Shown here: one piece after another, positions 25,425-39,483 of the stretch
Numbering within the stretch: position 1 is the stretch's first letter
Layout of the letters: every line of letters starts with the position of its first letter
Assembly: GCF_026340095.1 (NCBI RefSeq)
Contig: NZ_JAPEPO010000001.1
Location: 3,068,501 to 3,132,500, forward strand
DNA length: 64,000 nt
From: Streptomyces sp. NBC_01446
GTDB lineage: Bacteria > Actinomycetota > Actinomycetes > Streptomycetales > Streptomycetaceae
Direction of reading: 5' to 3'
Translations under genes and position numbers: made by a program
Notes under the pieces: model-generated
What the model was told of the DNA's origin: nothing
What the model saw: only the letters and a program-made list of their open reading frames with translations
The model's database searches: none

Positions 25425-25819
25425 CCCGTCAGGTTGGCGTCGCTGTAGGTGTGGGAGCCGATCTGGTGGCCCTCGGCGCGGATGCGGCGCACGAGGTCGG
25501 GGTGGGCGGCCGCGTCGGTGCCGGTGAGGAAGAAGGTGGCCTTGGCGTGGTGCTTCTTCAGTACGCCGAGCAGCCGCGGGGTCCAGCTCGGGTCGTGCCC
25601 TCCGTCGTAGGTGAGGACGGCCGTTCCGCGGGGCATCCGCGTGGCGGTGACGCCGCCGGTCTTCGCGGCGAGGCTGATGACGGGGCCGCCGATGAAGAGC
25701 CGCGCGGGCGCCTTCGGGCAGGTTCCGGCGGGCGGCTGCGTGGCGGCTATCTCGTGGCGTCCGTAGCCGCTGAACAGCAGAGCCGTGGCGGCGACCGCGA
25801 GGGTCAGCAGGAGCAGCAC
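25425..25819 (-). pseudogene. Truncated polysaccharide deacetylase (NodB domain) fragment
   Basis: From GTG 25819 a membrane anchor (LLLLTLAVAATALLFSGYG) leads into a NodB-like start: TAVLTYDGGHDPSWTPRLLG, KATFFLTGTDAAAHPDLVRR, and GHQIGSHTYSDANLTG. Homology stops at about 25425, and the frame continues through the promoter region of the next gene, so roughly the second half of the domain is missing. Both metal motifs are also altered: DGGHD replaces DDGPD, and the HxxxH motif reads HTYSD. It is in frame with the preceding gene after its TGA. Probably a dead remnant. Confidence 0.7.
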
Positions 25820-25921
25820 CCAGTGGGCACGGGGGTCACGACGGGCGGCCTCGCCGGGAGGGGGTGGATCGGGAGCGGGCGGTGCGTGAGGGGGTGGAGG
25901 TGGTTGAGCGCCTGGCTCGGC

Positions 25922-26752
25922 TCACTTGGGTCCCTTGGCCGTACCCGTGGAGCCGTGGCCGCGCCCCGGGTTGTCACCGCCATTTCCCCTGGCCGGCGCT
26001 GACGTGGTGGGCGCCGTGGTCGAGGGCGCTGTGCTGGCGGAGGGTGCGGTCGACTGCTTGCCGGTGTCCTTGTCGACGCTCGCCCGTGGGCTCGCGGACG
26101 GGGTGCCGGCGGGTACTGCCGGGTCCGGGGACTTCCCCGGGGTTGCTTCCCGCTCACTGGCGGACGACGAGGGCGAGTGCTCGGCACGCGGCGCCTTCGT
26201 GTCGCCCTTGTGCGGCCCCCAGGGCAGCGGGCTGCCGGCGGGTCCCGAGCCGAAGAGCCCGGCGACCACGACGCCGAGAAACACGACGCAGGCCGCGCCG
26301 AGCCCCACGGCGACGCGCCGCATGAGCTTCCGCCTGCGCCCGGACCCGTCGACGAAGACCGCCCGGCCTTCGTCGGGGGGTACGAGGACGGGCAGGGGCG
26401 AGGTGGATATGAAGTCGTCGGCGGGGGCTTCGACCGGGGCGTCCAGGCATGCCGGAGCTTGGTGCGGCAGGTCCGGGTACGGCTCACTCTGGTAGGGCTC
26501 ACCCTCGTACGGCGCATCCGGGTGTGGCATTTCGACGTAAGGGGCGCCGGACATAACGGGTGCAGCAGGCATGCCGGCCGCCACCGCGGGAGCCTCGCCC
26601 TGCGCGGGGCCCGACAGCGGCTGCTCGCACCAGCCGTGCGCCGCGGCGGGATCCGCGTACGCCTCGTAGATGTGGGCCGACTCCGCGGCGTCGTACACGC
26701 CGTAGACCCGCGGCAAGTCGCCGTCGCCGTGCTGGGGGTGGTGCCAGGACAT
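25922..26752 (-). CDS. Single-pass membrane protein with Pro/Thr/Ser-rich exterior
   Basis: 276 aa from ATG 26752. The N-terminal 140 residues are cytoplasmic and rich in Pro, Glu and Tyr (PYEGEPYQSEPYPDLP). A basic stop sequence RRRKLMRR precedes one helix, VAVGLGAACVVFLGVVVAGL, at about 148-167. The remaining 110 residues are low-complexity Ser/Thr/Pro/Ala (TAPSASTAPSTTAPTTSAPA) ending GSTGTAKGPK, presumably crossing the cell wall. Function unknown. It precedes the deacetylase remnant. Confidence 0.7.
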   Translation of the reverse strand: MSWHHPQHGDGDLPRVYGVYDAAESAHIYEAYADPAAAHGWCEQPLSGPAQGEAPAVAAGMPAAPVMSGAPYVEMPHPDAPYEGEPYQSEPYPDLPHQAPACLDAPVEAPADDFISTSPLPVLVPPDEGRAVFVDGSGRRRKLMRRVAVGLGAACVVFLGVVVAGLFGSGPAGSPLPWGPHKGDTKAPRAEHSPSSSASEREATPGKSPDPAVPAGTPSASPRASVDKDTGKQSTAPSASTAPSTTAPTTSAPARGNGGDNPGRGHGSTGTAKGPK

Positions 26753-26887
26753 GGGCGCGAAGTGTAGGGAACCGGAGTGCTTCCTGCGAAGCCGTCGGCT
26801 AAATGAGGGGAAAGCGCCGCGCCCGTCTTGCCCCACGTGTCCGAAAACACGAAGCGCCCTGCCATACCCGGCCGTAAGCTCACGGAT

Positions 26888-28099
26888 ATGCAGGTGATCC
26901 AGTCGACGAAGCTCTCCAATGTCTGTTACGAGATCCGGGGCCCGGTGCTCGAGGAGGCGATGCGTCTGGAGGCAGCAGGCCACCGCATCCTCAAGCTGAA
27001 CACCGGCAACCCGGCCGCGTTCGGCTTCGAGTGCCCGCCCGAGATCCTCGAGGACATGCTCCGCAACCTCGGCGACGCGCACGGCTACGGGGACGCGAAG
27101 GGCCTGCTCGCGGCCCGCCGCGCGGTGATGATGCACTACCAGACCCTGGGCGTGGAGACGAACGTCGAGAACGTCTTCATCGGCAACGGCGTCTCCGAGC
27201 TGATCGTGATGGCGATGCAGGGCCTCCTCGACGACGGTGACGAGGTCCTCGTCCCGGCGCCGGACTACCCCCTGTGGACGGCCGCGGTCTCCCTCTCCGG
27301 CGGCACGGCCGTGCACTACCGCTGCGACGAGCAGTCCGACTGGATGCCCGATCTCGCCGACGTGGAGCGGAAGGTCACCGACCGCACCAAGGCGATCGTG
27401 ATCATCAACCCGAACAACCCGACGGGTGCCGTCTACAGCGACGACATGCTGCGCGGCCTGACCGACATCGCCCGCCGCCACAACCTCCTGGTCTGCTCGG
27501 ACGAGATCTACGACAAGATCCTCTACGACGGCGCGACGCACACGCCGACCGCCGCCATCGCCCCCGACCTGCTGACCCTCACCTTCAACGGCATGTCGAA
27601 GGCGTACCGGGTGGCCGGTTACCGCGTGGGCTGGATGGCGATCTCCGGGCCGCGCGCCCACGCCGACTCGTACATCGAGGGCCTAACGATCCTGGCGAAC
27701 ATGCGCCTGTGCGCGAACATGCCGGGCCAGCACGGCGTCGTCGCGGCGCTCACCGGACGCCAGACGATCACCGACCTGGTGCTGCCGGGCGGCCGTCTGA
27801 AGGAACAGCGGGACGTCGCGTACGAGCTGCTGACGCAGATCCCGGGCGTGACGTGTGTGAAGCCGAAGGGCGCGCTGTACCTCTTCCCGCGGCTCGACCC
27901 GAAGGTGTTCAAGGTCAAGGACGACCGGCAGATGGTCCTCGACCTGCTGCGCGCCGAGAAGATCATGGTCGTGCACGGTACGGGGTTCAACTGGCCGGAG
28001 CCGGATCACTTCCGGGTGGTCACGCTGCCGACGGTCGGCCAGCTCACGGAGGCCGTGACCCGTATCGGGCGCTTCCTGGACGGCTACGGCCAGCCCTGA
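26888..28099 (+). CDS. alaA: PLP-dependent aminotransferase, alanine aminotransferase AlaA type
   Basis: 403-aa fold-type I aminotransferase from ATG 26888. Key elements: NTGNPAAFGFECP at 38-50, GYGDAKGLLAARRAV from 67, IINPNNPTGAVYS (172-184), CSDEIYDKILYDG (203-215) and the Schiff-base lysine Lys238 in NGMSKAYRVAGYRVGW. The sequence agrees with the AlaA group, which converts pyruvate and glutamate to alanine and 2-oxoglutarate and is common in streptomycetes. Start preferred over 26828 because MQVIQSTKLSNVCYEIRGP is the conserved N-terminus. Single gene. Confidence 0.92.
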   Translation: MQVIQSTKLSNVCYEIRGPVLEEAMRLEAAGHRILKLNTGNPAAFGFECPPEILEDMLRNLGDAHGYGDAKGLLAARRAVMMHYQTLGVETNVENVFIGNGVSELIVMAMQGLLDDGDEVLVPAPDYPLWTAAVSLSGGTAVHYRCDEQSDWMPDLADVERKVTDRTKAIVIINPNNPTGAVYSDDMLRGLTDIARRHNLLVCSDEIYDKILYDGATHTPTAAIAPDLLTLTFNGMSKAYRVAGYRVGWMAISGPRAHADSYIEGLTILANMRLCANMPGQHGVVAALTGRQTITDLVLPGGRLKEQRDVAYELLTQIPGVTCVKPKGALYLFPRLDPKVFKVKDDRQMVLDLLRAEKIMVVHGTGFNWPEPDHFRVVTLPTVGQLTEAVTRIGRFLDGYGQP

Positions 28100-28137
28100 G
28101 GACCGCCCGAGCGCCCCTTCGGGGACAAGACTCAACT

Positions 28138-28152
28138 TTAGACTGAATCTAA
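28138..28152. promoter_or_regulatory. 7-1-7 inverted repeat of Fur/PerR-box type
   Basis: TTAGACT-G-AATCTAA is a 7-1-7 repeat with one mismatched pair, in an AT-rich patch 40 bases before the ATG at 28193. The geometry is that of Fur-superfamily boxes (Fur, PerR, CatR/FurA). Which regulator uses it cannot be told from sequence. Confidence 0.5.
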
Positions 28153-28192
28153 GCTAGGATGGTTTTAAAGCTACCCGCCTGGAGGCCATCCC

Positions 28193-28612
28193 ATGTACGA
28201 GCCGATCCGCACGGGGCCTTCCCGCAGGTCCGTCCACGCCATGGCCGACCCGGGCGACTTCCCCCATCGCTCCCGCGAGGAGGAGCTCGACATCCAGCTC
28301 GCTGGACACCTGACCGCCCTGCTCGCGGTCACCGACGAGCTCGGCCTGGGCGAGGTGGGTGACCGCATCGCCGACCAGGTCGCCCGGCTGCGCGGCACGC
28401 CGCCCGCCCGGCACACCGGCCGAACCGACGAACCCGCACTCGCGCTCCACCGCCGCGCCCACGCCCTCGCGGGCCGCGCACTGGTGGTGGCCGCGTCCCG
28501 CGCCGACACGGCGGCGGCGATCCTCGCGGCCGAGCAGATGGACGCGCACACGGCGGCGATCAGCGCCGCCACCACCCCCGCCGCACCCGCTCGACTGGTC
28601 GGCGCCCTCTGA
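28193..28612 (+). CDS. Hypothetical helical protein behind a Fur-type box
   Basis: 139 aa, ATG 28193 behind TGGAGG. Predicted to be mostly alpha-helical (EEELDIQLAGHLTALLAVTD, ALHRRAHALAGRALVVAASR, TAAAILAAEQMDAHTAAISA) with several His residues. No domain recognised. The upstream Fur-type inverted repeat suggests metal- or peroxide-dependent expression. Confidence 0.65.
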   Translation: MYEPIRTGPSRRSVHAMADPGDFPHRSREEELDIQLAGHLTALLAVTDELGLGEVGDRIADQVARLRGTPPARHTGRTDEPALALHRRAHALAGRALVVAASRADTAAAILAAEQMDAHTAAISAATTPAAPARLVGAL

Positions 28613-28674
28613 CGGCCCCGGTCCGCGGGCCGGGGAGGCGCGCGGACCGGGTGCCCTTCATGTACCGCACCTGA

Positions 28675-28696
28675 CGAGCCGGCGGCCGCCGGCTCG
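28675..28696. terminator. Bidirectional terminator between convergent genes
   Basis: Perfect 22-bp palindrome CGAGCCGGCGG / CCGCCGGCTCG, between the helical protein gene and the leftward GT2 gene. Confidence 0.7.
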
Positions 28697-28736
28697 TCCG
28701 CAGGCGTCGGCCACGAGGCGGAACCGTCGGCTCGGG

Positions 28737-29864
28737 TCAGGCGTCCACGAGTTCCCTCGACCCCAGCTTCTCTCGTGACAATTCGAGGTTGCGGGTCACC
28801 CGGTCGAGGTGATCGGCGGGCACCTTGCCACTCTCGAGGAGGCGTTGGCTGCAGCGCACCGACTCCTCATATTCTCCGATCCAGTAGGCGGCTACGGCGA
28901 GTTCGTCGAGTGCGTGCCACTCGTACCATTCGAACTCGACGAACAGAGTGTCTTTCGGGTACGGAATCTGCGCTGCTTGCCGCGCGAACATGTACGCCAG
29001 TGGCCAGCGCTCGCCGTTCATGCGGCAATAGCGTGCGAGTCCACCGAGGGCTTCGGCGCCGCGCGAGGGGCGGCTTTCGTACGCGCGGAGGTAGCGGTCG
29101 ATCACCTGAGCCGGCGGCCGGCCGATCTCTGCCGCGAGCCGCGCGGCGTAGAGGTGAGCACAGAAGACTTCCTCGGCGTAGCCGCCCATGCGTGCCCGGC
29201 GGTCGTAGGCGGCGAGTGACTTCTTCGGCTCTCCGGCATCCCGCCAGCTCTGGGCGAGGTAGAAGACGTAGCGGGAGTTGTCGGGTTCCTTGATCAGGCC
29301 TTTCTGAAGGATCTTGACGTCCCGCAGGTACTTCTTCCGCTGGCCCTCCTCCTTCAGGCGTGCGCCGCCCCCGACCGAGAGGATGTTGGCGCCCTTGAAC
29401 GTCCCGAGGCTGTACGACGTTCCGCACTCGATGTACTCGTGCAGGACCCCGACGTAGCGCCAGGGCAGCCGAGTCGAGACCAGAGCCTGGCGCCAGTGGA
29501 TGAGCGTCCCGCTGTGCAGCGCGACATGGTAGGCGTCGTGAGTGAGCTCCGGCATGCGAAAGCCGGGCTCCACCTCCATCAGGTCGTCGGCGTCGATGAA
29601 CAGCAGATAGTCGGCTTCGGAGCGTGCCAGGTCGATCGCCTCGCTGCGGCTCCCGTCGTATCCCTTCCAGGGGCTTTCGTGCAGGGCGCCGGGCAGATCG
29701 CTGAAGACGTCACGGATGACGTCCTGGGTGCCGTCGGTCGAGCCCGTGTCCAGGATGACCCAGGTGTCGATCAAAGGGCGCACGGATTCGAGGCAGCGGC
29801 GGATGACATGGGCCTCGTTCTTGACGATCATGTTCAAGCAGATCGTTGATTTCACAGGTTCCAT
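28737..29864 (-). CDS. Family 2 glycosyltransferase with C-terminal TPR-like region
   Basis: 375 aa. The GT-A domain occupies about residues 1-200: CLNMIVKNEAHVIRRCLESV at 9-28, ILDTGSTDGTQDVI (37-50) and the metal/nucleotide-sugar DxD as DADD at 91-94. The C-terminal 170 residues are helical repeats (VFYLAQSWRDAGEPKKSLAA, AHLYAARLAAEIGRPPAQVI, YWIGEYEESVRCSQRLLESG). The GT2-TPR layout is seen in peptide and protein glycosyltransferases of the SunS-like group. Same direction as the GT39 gene, 135 bases downstream of it, and next to the Thr-rich collagen-like gene, a plausible acceptor. Confidence 0.88.
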   Translation of the reverse strand: MEPVKSTICLNMIVKNEAHVIRRCLESVRPLIDTWVILDTGSTDGTQDVIRDVFSDLPGALHESPWKGYDGSRSEAIDLARSEADYLLFIDADDLMEVEPGFRMPELTHDAYHVALHSGTLIHWRQALVSTRLPWRYVGVLHEYIECGTSYSLGTFKGANILSVGGGARLKEEGQRKKYLRDVKILQKGLIKEPDNSRYVFYLAQSWRDAGEPKKSLAAYDRRARMGGYAEEVFCAHLYAARLAAEIGRPPAQVIDRYLRAYESRPSRGAEALGGLARYCRMNGERWPLAYMFARQAAQIPYPKDTLFVEFEWYEWHALDELAVAAYWIGEYEESVRCSQRLLESGKVPADHLDRVTRNLELSREKLGSRELVDA

Positions 29865-29999
29865 CCAGCTCTGTGAGGTAAATCAGCGAAACGGAAAGGC
29901 AACTGACTGCACACCACCGGCCGGGCAGGCGCGTCCAGTTGACGCAGGAAGGGCACGCGACACTGTTTCCGCGGCAACGCCCAACAGGATCGGGCTCTA

Positions 30000-32904
<2,905 letters not shown>

Positions 32905-32919
32905 CGGGTCGTAGCTGAA

Positions 32920-32954
32920 GTGTGTCGTGCCCGGACCACCCGGGCGCGACACAC
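32920..32954. terminator. Terminator after the collagen-like gene
   Basis: 15-bp stem GTGTGTCGTGCCCGG / CCGGGCGCGACACAC with one G-U pair and a 5-base loop, 16 bases after the stop. It would also work for the convergent pckG. Confidence 0.85.
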
Positions 32955-32993
32955 CCTGCGTGAGACGGCCCCTCCCGTAACGGGAAAGAGTTC

Positions 32994-33029
32994 GGCCCCC
33001 GAAGCCGGTGAGGTGTGGCTTCGGGGGCC
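32994..33029. terminator. Second terminator between collagen-like gene and pckG
   Basis: Perfect 13-bp stem GGCCCCCGAAGCC / GGCTTCGGGGGCC with a 10-base loop, 81 bases downstream of the pckG stop on the minus strand. Confidence 0.75.
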
Positions 33030-33109
33030 GGGGCACGACGAGCCTGTGAAGACGCCACAGGTCAGGGCGGAAGCCGGTCGGGCCCGCCGCGTTGTCCTAC
33101 GGGAGCGGG

Positions 33110-34951
33110 TCAGCCGAGCCGGGCGACCAGCGCGCGGTACTCGTCCCACAGCTCCTTCGGAGTGTGGTCGCCGAAGGTGTTGAGGTGCTCGGGGACCAGG
33201 GAGGCCTCGTCGCGCCACACCTCCTTGTCGACCGTCAGCAGGAAGTCGAGGTCGGAGTCGGCCAGTTCGAGGCCGTCCGTGTCGAGGGAGTCACGCGTCG
33301 GCAGGATGCCGATCGGCGACTCGACGCCCTCGGCCTTGCCCTCCAGGCGCTCGACGATCCACTTCAGGACACGGCTGTTCTCGCCGAAGCCGGGCCACAC
33401 GAACTTGCCCGCGTCGTTCTTGCGGAACCAGTTCACGTAGTAGATCTTCGGCAGCTTGGACTGGTCCTTGTCCTTGGCCACGTCGACCCAGTGGGCCATG
33501 TAGTCGCCCATGTTGTAGCCGCAGAACGGGAGCATCGCGAAGGGGTCGCGGCGCAGCTCGCCGACCTTGCCCTCGGCGGCGGCGGTCTTCTCGGAGGCGA
33601 CGTTCGCGCCGAGGAACACGCCGTGGTTCCAGTCGAAGGACTCGGTCACCAGCGGTACGGCGGAGGCGCGGCGGCCACCGAAGAGGATCGCCGAGATCGG
33701 CACGCCCTTCGGATCCTCCCACTCGGGCGCGATGATCGGGCACTGCGAGGCGGGGGTGGTGAAGCGCGCGTTCGGGTGGGCGGCCGGGACGCCGGACTCG
33801 GGCGTCCAGTCGTTGCCCTTCCAGTCGGTGAGGTGGGCGGGAGTCTCCTCCGTCATGCCCTCCCACCAGATGTCGTTGTCGTCGGTGAGCGCGACGTTCG
33901 TGAAGACGGAGTTGCCCCACAGCGTCTTCATGGCGTTGGCGTTGGTGTGCTCGCCGGTGCCGGGCGCGACGCCGAAGAAGCCGGCCTCGGGGTTGATCGC
34001 GTAGAGGCGGCCGTCCTCGCCGAACCGCATCCAGGCGATGTCGTCGCCGATCGTCTCGACGGTCCAGCCGGAGATCGTGGGCTCCAGCATGGCGAGGTTG
34101 GTCTTGCCGCAGGCGCTCGGGAAGGCGGCGGCGACGTACTTGGACTCACCCTGCGGAGGGGTCAGTTTGAGGATGAGCATGTGTTCGGCGAGCCAGCCCT
34201 CGTCGCGCGCCATGACGGACGCGATGCGCAGGGCGTAGCACTTCTTGCCGAGCAGGGCGTTGCCGCCGTAGCCGGAGCCGTAGGACCAGATCTCGCGGGA
34301 CTCCGGGAAGTGCGAGATGTACTTCGTGGAGTTGCAGGGCCACGGCACGTCCTGCTGGCCCTCCTCCAGCGGCGCGCCCAGGGTGTGGACGGCCTTCACG
34401 AAGAAGCCGTCGGTGCCGAGCTCGTCCAGGACGGGCTGCCCCATGCGCGTCATGGTGCGCATGGAGACGGCGACGTACGCGGAGTCGGTGATCTCGACGC
34501 CGATGGCGGAGAGGTCCGAGCCGAGCGGGCCCATGCAGAACGGGACGACGTACATCGTCCGGCCCTTCATCGAGCCGCGGAAGACGCCTCCGCTGCCCTC
34601 GTGGCCCTGGAAGATCTCGCGCATCTCCGCGGGGGCTTTCCAGTGGTTGGTGGGGCCGGCGTCCTGCTCCTCCTCGGAGCAGATGAACGTCCGGTCCTCG
34701 ACGCGTGCGACGTCGGTCGGGTCGGAGGCGGCGTAGTACGAGTTCGGGCGCTTGATCGGGTCGAGCTTCTTGAACGTGCCCTTGTCGACCAGTTCCTCGG
34801 CGAGGCGCTCGTACTCGGCCTCGGACCCGTCGCACCAGACCACACGGGCCGGCTGCGTCAGTTCGGCGATCTCGTTGACCCACGAGACCAGTTCCTGGTG
34901 ATTGGTGGGGACAGTGCCCAAGGAAACGGGAGCCGCGATGTCGCGCGCCAC
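33110..34951 (-). CDS. pckG: Phosphoenolpyruvate carboxykinase (GTP)
   Basis: 613 aa, full length for the GTP-dependent enzyme: oxaloacetate plus GTP to phosphoenolpyruvate, GDP and CO2, the gluconeogenic entry. The P-loop [12 protein letters not shown] (277-288) includes the reactive Cys of GTP-PEPCKs. Other conserved stretches are [20 protein letters not shown] (70-89), [20 protein letters not shown] (224-243), GDDIAWM and [20 protein letters not shown]. The start is GTG 34951 with AGGAGC upstream. Single gene, divergent from the hemolysin III gene. Confidence 0.97.
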   Translation of the reverse strand: MARDIAAPVSLGTVPTNHQELVSWVNEIAELTQPARVVWCDGSEAEYERLAEELVDKGTFKKLDPIKRPNSYYAASDPTDVARVEDRTFICSEEEQDAGPTNHWKAPAEMREIFQGHEGSGGVFRGSMKGRTMYVVPFCMGPLGSDLSAIGVEITDSAYVAVSMRTMTRMGQPVLDELGTDGFFVKAVHTLGAPLEEGQQDVPWPCNSTKYISHFPESREIWSYGSGYGGNALLGKKCYALRIASVMARDEGWLAEHMLILKLTPPQGESKYVAAAFPSACGKTNLAMLEPTISGWTVETIGDDIAWMRFGEDGRLYAINPEAGFFGVAPGTGEHTNANAMKTLWGNSVFTNVALTDDNDIWWEGMTEETPAHLTDWKGNDWTPESGVPAAHPNARFTTPASQCPIIAPEWEDPKGVPISAILFGGRRASAVPLVTESFDWNHGVFLGANVASEKTAAAEGKVGELRRDPFAMLPFCGYNMGDYMAHWVDVAKDKDQSKLPKIYYVNWFRKNDAGKFVWPGFGENSRVLKWIVERLEGKAEGVESPIGILPTRDSLDTDGLELADSDLDFLLTVDKEVWRDEASLVPEHLNTFGDHTPKELWDEYRALVARLG

Positions 34952-35190
34952 GATTGCTCCTAAATGAGGGGTTTTTGTTTGTTGCCCCTTGGGGGCTGCG
35001 ACCCGGATGCTTCACGTGTTGATCCCTCTGGCGCTCATCCGGTGCCGACCGCACTCATATGATCATCCGACGCGGGCGCGCATATGTCCAGAGGGCCCCA
35101 CACGTGAGCGACGTGAGGATCGCCACTCGTTTGCGTCACCGATCGTCACTCGCGTTCGTTACTTACGGCCCCGTAGGTACGATGCGGCTT

Positions 35191-35871
35191 ATGACTGCCG
35201 CTCCGCCATCCGAAGTGACCGCGACAGAGTCCGTTCCGGTGAAACCACGGCTGCGCGGCTGGCTGCACGCGGGAATGTTCCCCGCTGTCGTCATCTCCGG
35301 CCTGGTGCTGACCGCCCTCGCGGACTCCACCCGCGGCCGGCTCGCCTGCGGGATCTACGTCCTGACGGCCTGCCTGCTCTTCGGTGTGAGCGCGCTCTAC
35401 CACCGGGGCAACTGGGGCCCGCGCGCCGACGGCGTACTGCGCCGGCTCGACCACGCGAACATCTTCCTGATCATCGCGGGCACCTACACCCCGCTCACGA
35501 TGCTGCTGCTCCCCGAGGCCAAGGGCCAGTGGCTGCTGTGGGGCATCTGGGCGGCCGCCGCCGCGGGCATCATCTTCCGCGTCTTCTGGGTCGGCGCCCC
35601 GCGCTGGCTCTACACGCCCTGCTACATAGCGATGGGCTGGGCGGCGGTCTTCTTCCTGCCGGACTTCCTGCACGCGGGCGGCACGGCCGTGCTCGTCTGC
35701 GTGGTCGTCGGCGGGCTGCTCTACAGCGCGGGCGGCGTGATCTACGGGATCAAGCGCCCGAACCCCTCACCGCGCTGGTTCGGCTTCCACGAGGTCTTCC
35801 ACTCGCTCACGCTCGCGGCGTTCGTCGTGCACTACGTCGGCATCTCGCTGGTGGCTTACCAGCACGCCTGA
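35191..35871 (+). CDS. Hemolysin III family (PAQR/TrhA) membrane protein
   Basis: 226 aa with seven helices. Family residues are present: SALYHRGNW with Ser and His in helix 2, DHANIFLIIAGTYTP in helix 3, and FGFHEVFHSLTLAAFVVHYV with the paired His of the last helices. Bacterial PAQR proteins (YqfA/TrhA) influence membrane lipid homeostasis. Start ATG 35191 (MTAAPPSEV); ATG 35182 three codons earlier is equally possible, since the only Shine-Dalgarno-like GTAGG fits it better. Followed directly by an MFS remnant. Confidence 0.9.
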   Translation: MTAAPPSEVTATESVPVKPRLRGWLHAGMFPAVVISGLVLTALADSTRGRLACGIYVLTACLLFGVSALYHRGNWGPRADGVLRRLDHANIFLIIAGTYTPLTMLLLPEAKGQWLLWGIWAAAAAGIIFRVFWVGAPRWLYTPCYIAMGWAAVFFLPDFLHAGGTAVLVCVVVGGLLYSAGGVIYGIKRPNPSPRWFGFHEVFHSLTLAAFVVHYVGISLVAYQHA

Positions 35872-35885
35872 GGGCGCCGCACCGC

Positions 35886-36191
35886 GGCTGGACCGACCCG
35901 GTGGCGCTGGTCCTGTTCGCGGCCCCCGTCGCCCTGGTCACGGCCCTCGTCCTGCGCGAGCGGCGCAGCGGGCGGCCGCTCCTCGACCTCACCCTGCTGG
36001 CCAGCCGCGGCTTCCTGCTCAACACGCTCGCGGCCACCCTCGGCATGAACGCGGCCACCCTCGGCATGAACATGGTGCTGCTCGTCGTGGGCGCCGCGTC
36101 GCTGGTCACCGCCCTGCTCGCGGCCGCGCTGCTCCCCCGTACCGCGCCGTCCGCCGGCGTGGCCCCGGCCCCCGGTGATGCCCGAGAATGA
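35886..36191 (+). pseudogene. Remnant of a 14-helix MFS drug exporter
   Basis: In-frame remnant of about 101 codons: GWTDPVALVLFAAPVALVTA and RERRSGRPLLDLTLLASRGF match the central helix and loop of DHA2 (EmrB/QacA-type) exporters, then a jump leads to a last helix VLLVVGAASLVTALLAAALL and tail. TLGMN-AATLGMN is a short internal duplication. No start codon or N-terminal half is present. Its TGA overlaps the ATG of the TetR gene, so an exporter-tetR operon was probably lost by deletion. Confidence 0.75.
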
Positions 36192-36889
36192 GCCCCATGG
36201 CCGCCTCCACACGCTCCACCCCCGCCGCCGACCACCCCGGGATGGGCCTACGCGAACGCAAGAAGCTCAAGACCCGGGTCGCGATCAGGGACGCGACGTA
36301 CCGCCTGATCAGCGAGCAGGGGTACGACGCGACGACGGTCGAGCAGATCGCCGAGGCCGCCGAGGTGTCGCCGTCCACGGTGTTCCGGTACTTCCCGACC
36401 AAGGAGGACATCGTCCTCACGGACGAGTACGACGCGGTCCTGGAGGCAGAGCTGCAGGCGCGGCCTTCGGACGAGTCGATCATCGACTCGCTGAAGCACG
36501 TGATCGCGCAGGCCGTGCACCTCGGGTTCGACGACAATCCCGAGATGTCACGCCTGCGGACCAGGCTCCAGGTCGAGGTGCCCGCAGTGCGCTCCCGGAT
36601 GATGGAGTCCATGGTGGTCACCGGGCAACTGCTGTGCCGGGTGATCGGCGAACGCACCGGCCGCGACGCCGACGGCCTTGAGGTCCGCGTCTACGCGATG
36701 GCGCTGGTCGGCGCGCTCATGGAAATCACCCTGTACTGGGCCGAGCACGGCCACCGGGAAGAGCTGCGTGACCTGATGGACCGCACGCTGGAGACGTTCA
36801 GCGTGCTGGAATCGCATCCGGTGACGGCGATGCGGAGCATCACCGCGACAACGGGCGCGGAGCGCCCGCAAACAACCGGGCCGCAGTGA
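36188..36889 (+). CDS. TetR-family regulator
   Basis: 233 aa. HTH at residues 20-70: LRERKKLKTRVAIRDATYRL, GYDATTVEQIAEAAEVSPST and VFRYFPTKEDIV. The C-terminal ligand domain contains LQVEVPAVRSRMMESM and resembles the TetR_C group with DNPEMSRLRTR. ATG 36188 overlaps the stop of the MFS remnant; ATG 36197 is an alternative start. Its natural target exporter is broken here, so the regulator may be an orphan. Confidence 0.9.
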   Translation: MSPMAASTRSTPAADHPGMGLRERKKLKTRVAIRDATYRLISEQGYDATTVEQIAEAAEVSPSTVFRYFPTKEDIVLTDEYDAVLEAELQARPSDESIIDSLKHVIAQAVHLGFDDNPEMSRLRTRLQVEVPAVRSRMMESMVVTGQLLCRVIGERTGRDADGLEVRVYAMALVGALMEITLYWAEHGHREELRDLMDRTLETFSVLESHPVTAMRSITATTGAERPQTTGPQ

Positions 36890-36961
36890 GCGGTGTGGAA
36901 TGTGCGCTGTTCGAATGCCGGTATGCCGGCGGCGGGTAACGTCGCGGTCTCGAAGTTGACC

Positions 36962-37200
36962 ATGCAGGTGAAACTCCTGCCGCCGCCCCACAGGCGGCGG
37001 CACTTGAGGAAACCCTGCACGCCTGCAACGAGGCCGCGACCTGGGTGTCCTCCGTGGCGTTCGAGAAGGGCATCAAGCGCAACTTCGCGCTGCGTGAGCA
37101 CACCTGCACGGCGGTCAAGGACCGGTGGAACCTGGGTGCTCAGGCGGCCCAGCACGTCATCAAGAGGACCTGCGACGCCTGCATCACGCTCAAGGCGAAC
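36962..37200 (+). pseudogene. N-terminal remnant of a TnpB (IS200/IS605-type) gene
   Basis: MQVKLLP in one frame continues, after a one-base frameshift at about 36985-36992, as AALEETLHACNEAATWVSSV and AFEKGIKRNFALREHTCTAV to CDACITLKAN, a typical TnpB N-terminus. Homology stops at 37200, and the RuvC nuclease core is missing. From there to 37330 no gene is seen; a stem CCCGG / CCCGGG surrounds the stop codon of the next gene at 37321-37341. This is a dead transposon piece. Confidence 0.7.
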
Positions 37201-37330
37201 CGCCGGAGGGCGCTTGTGGCGACGCGGGGCGCAGTCAACCGCCCCAGACCCACCCCCGCACACCGGGCGTGGGACAGGACTCAAACCCAGCACCACAGCC
37301 AGTGGCGCCCGTTGTGCAAACCCGGAACTT

Positions 37331-39364
<2,034 letters not shown>

Positions 39365-39483
39365 GCGTCCCATCCTCGCGCACGCCGGTCGCCGATCGGC
39401 CCTTTGATCCCCGGCCTCTCGCGCCGTGACCCCATACGCAGCACACTTGACGCGGAACCGTTGCTGCCGGAGGGGGACCTGAG

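Noticed and set aside
22684..25527. 947-codon open frame on the plus strand opposite the propeller gene
   Set aside because: GC-rich antisense shadow: Val/Ala/Arg/Gly-rich translation without domains, while the minus strand has a signal peptide and Asp-box repeats.
23513..25819. 768-codon frame as a full deacetylase
   Set aside because: Homology ends at about 25425; the rest is an out-of-frame reading of the propeller gene.
35886..36191. A short intact membrane protein
   Set aside because: No start codon or ribosome binding site, and the sequence matches separate pieces of a large MFS exporter.
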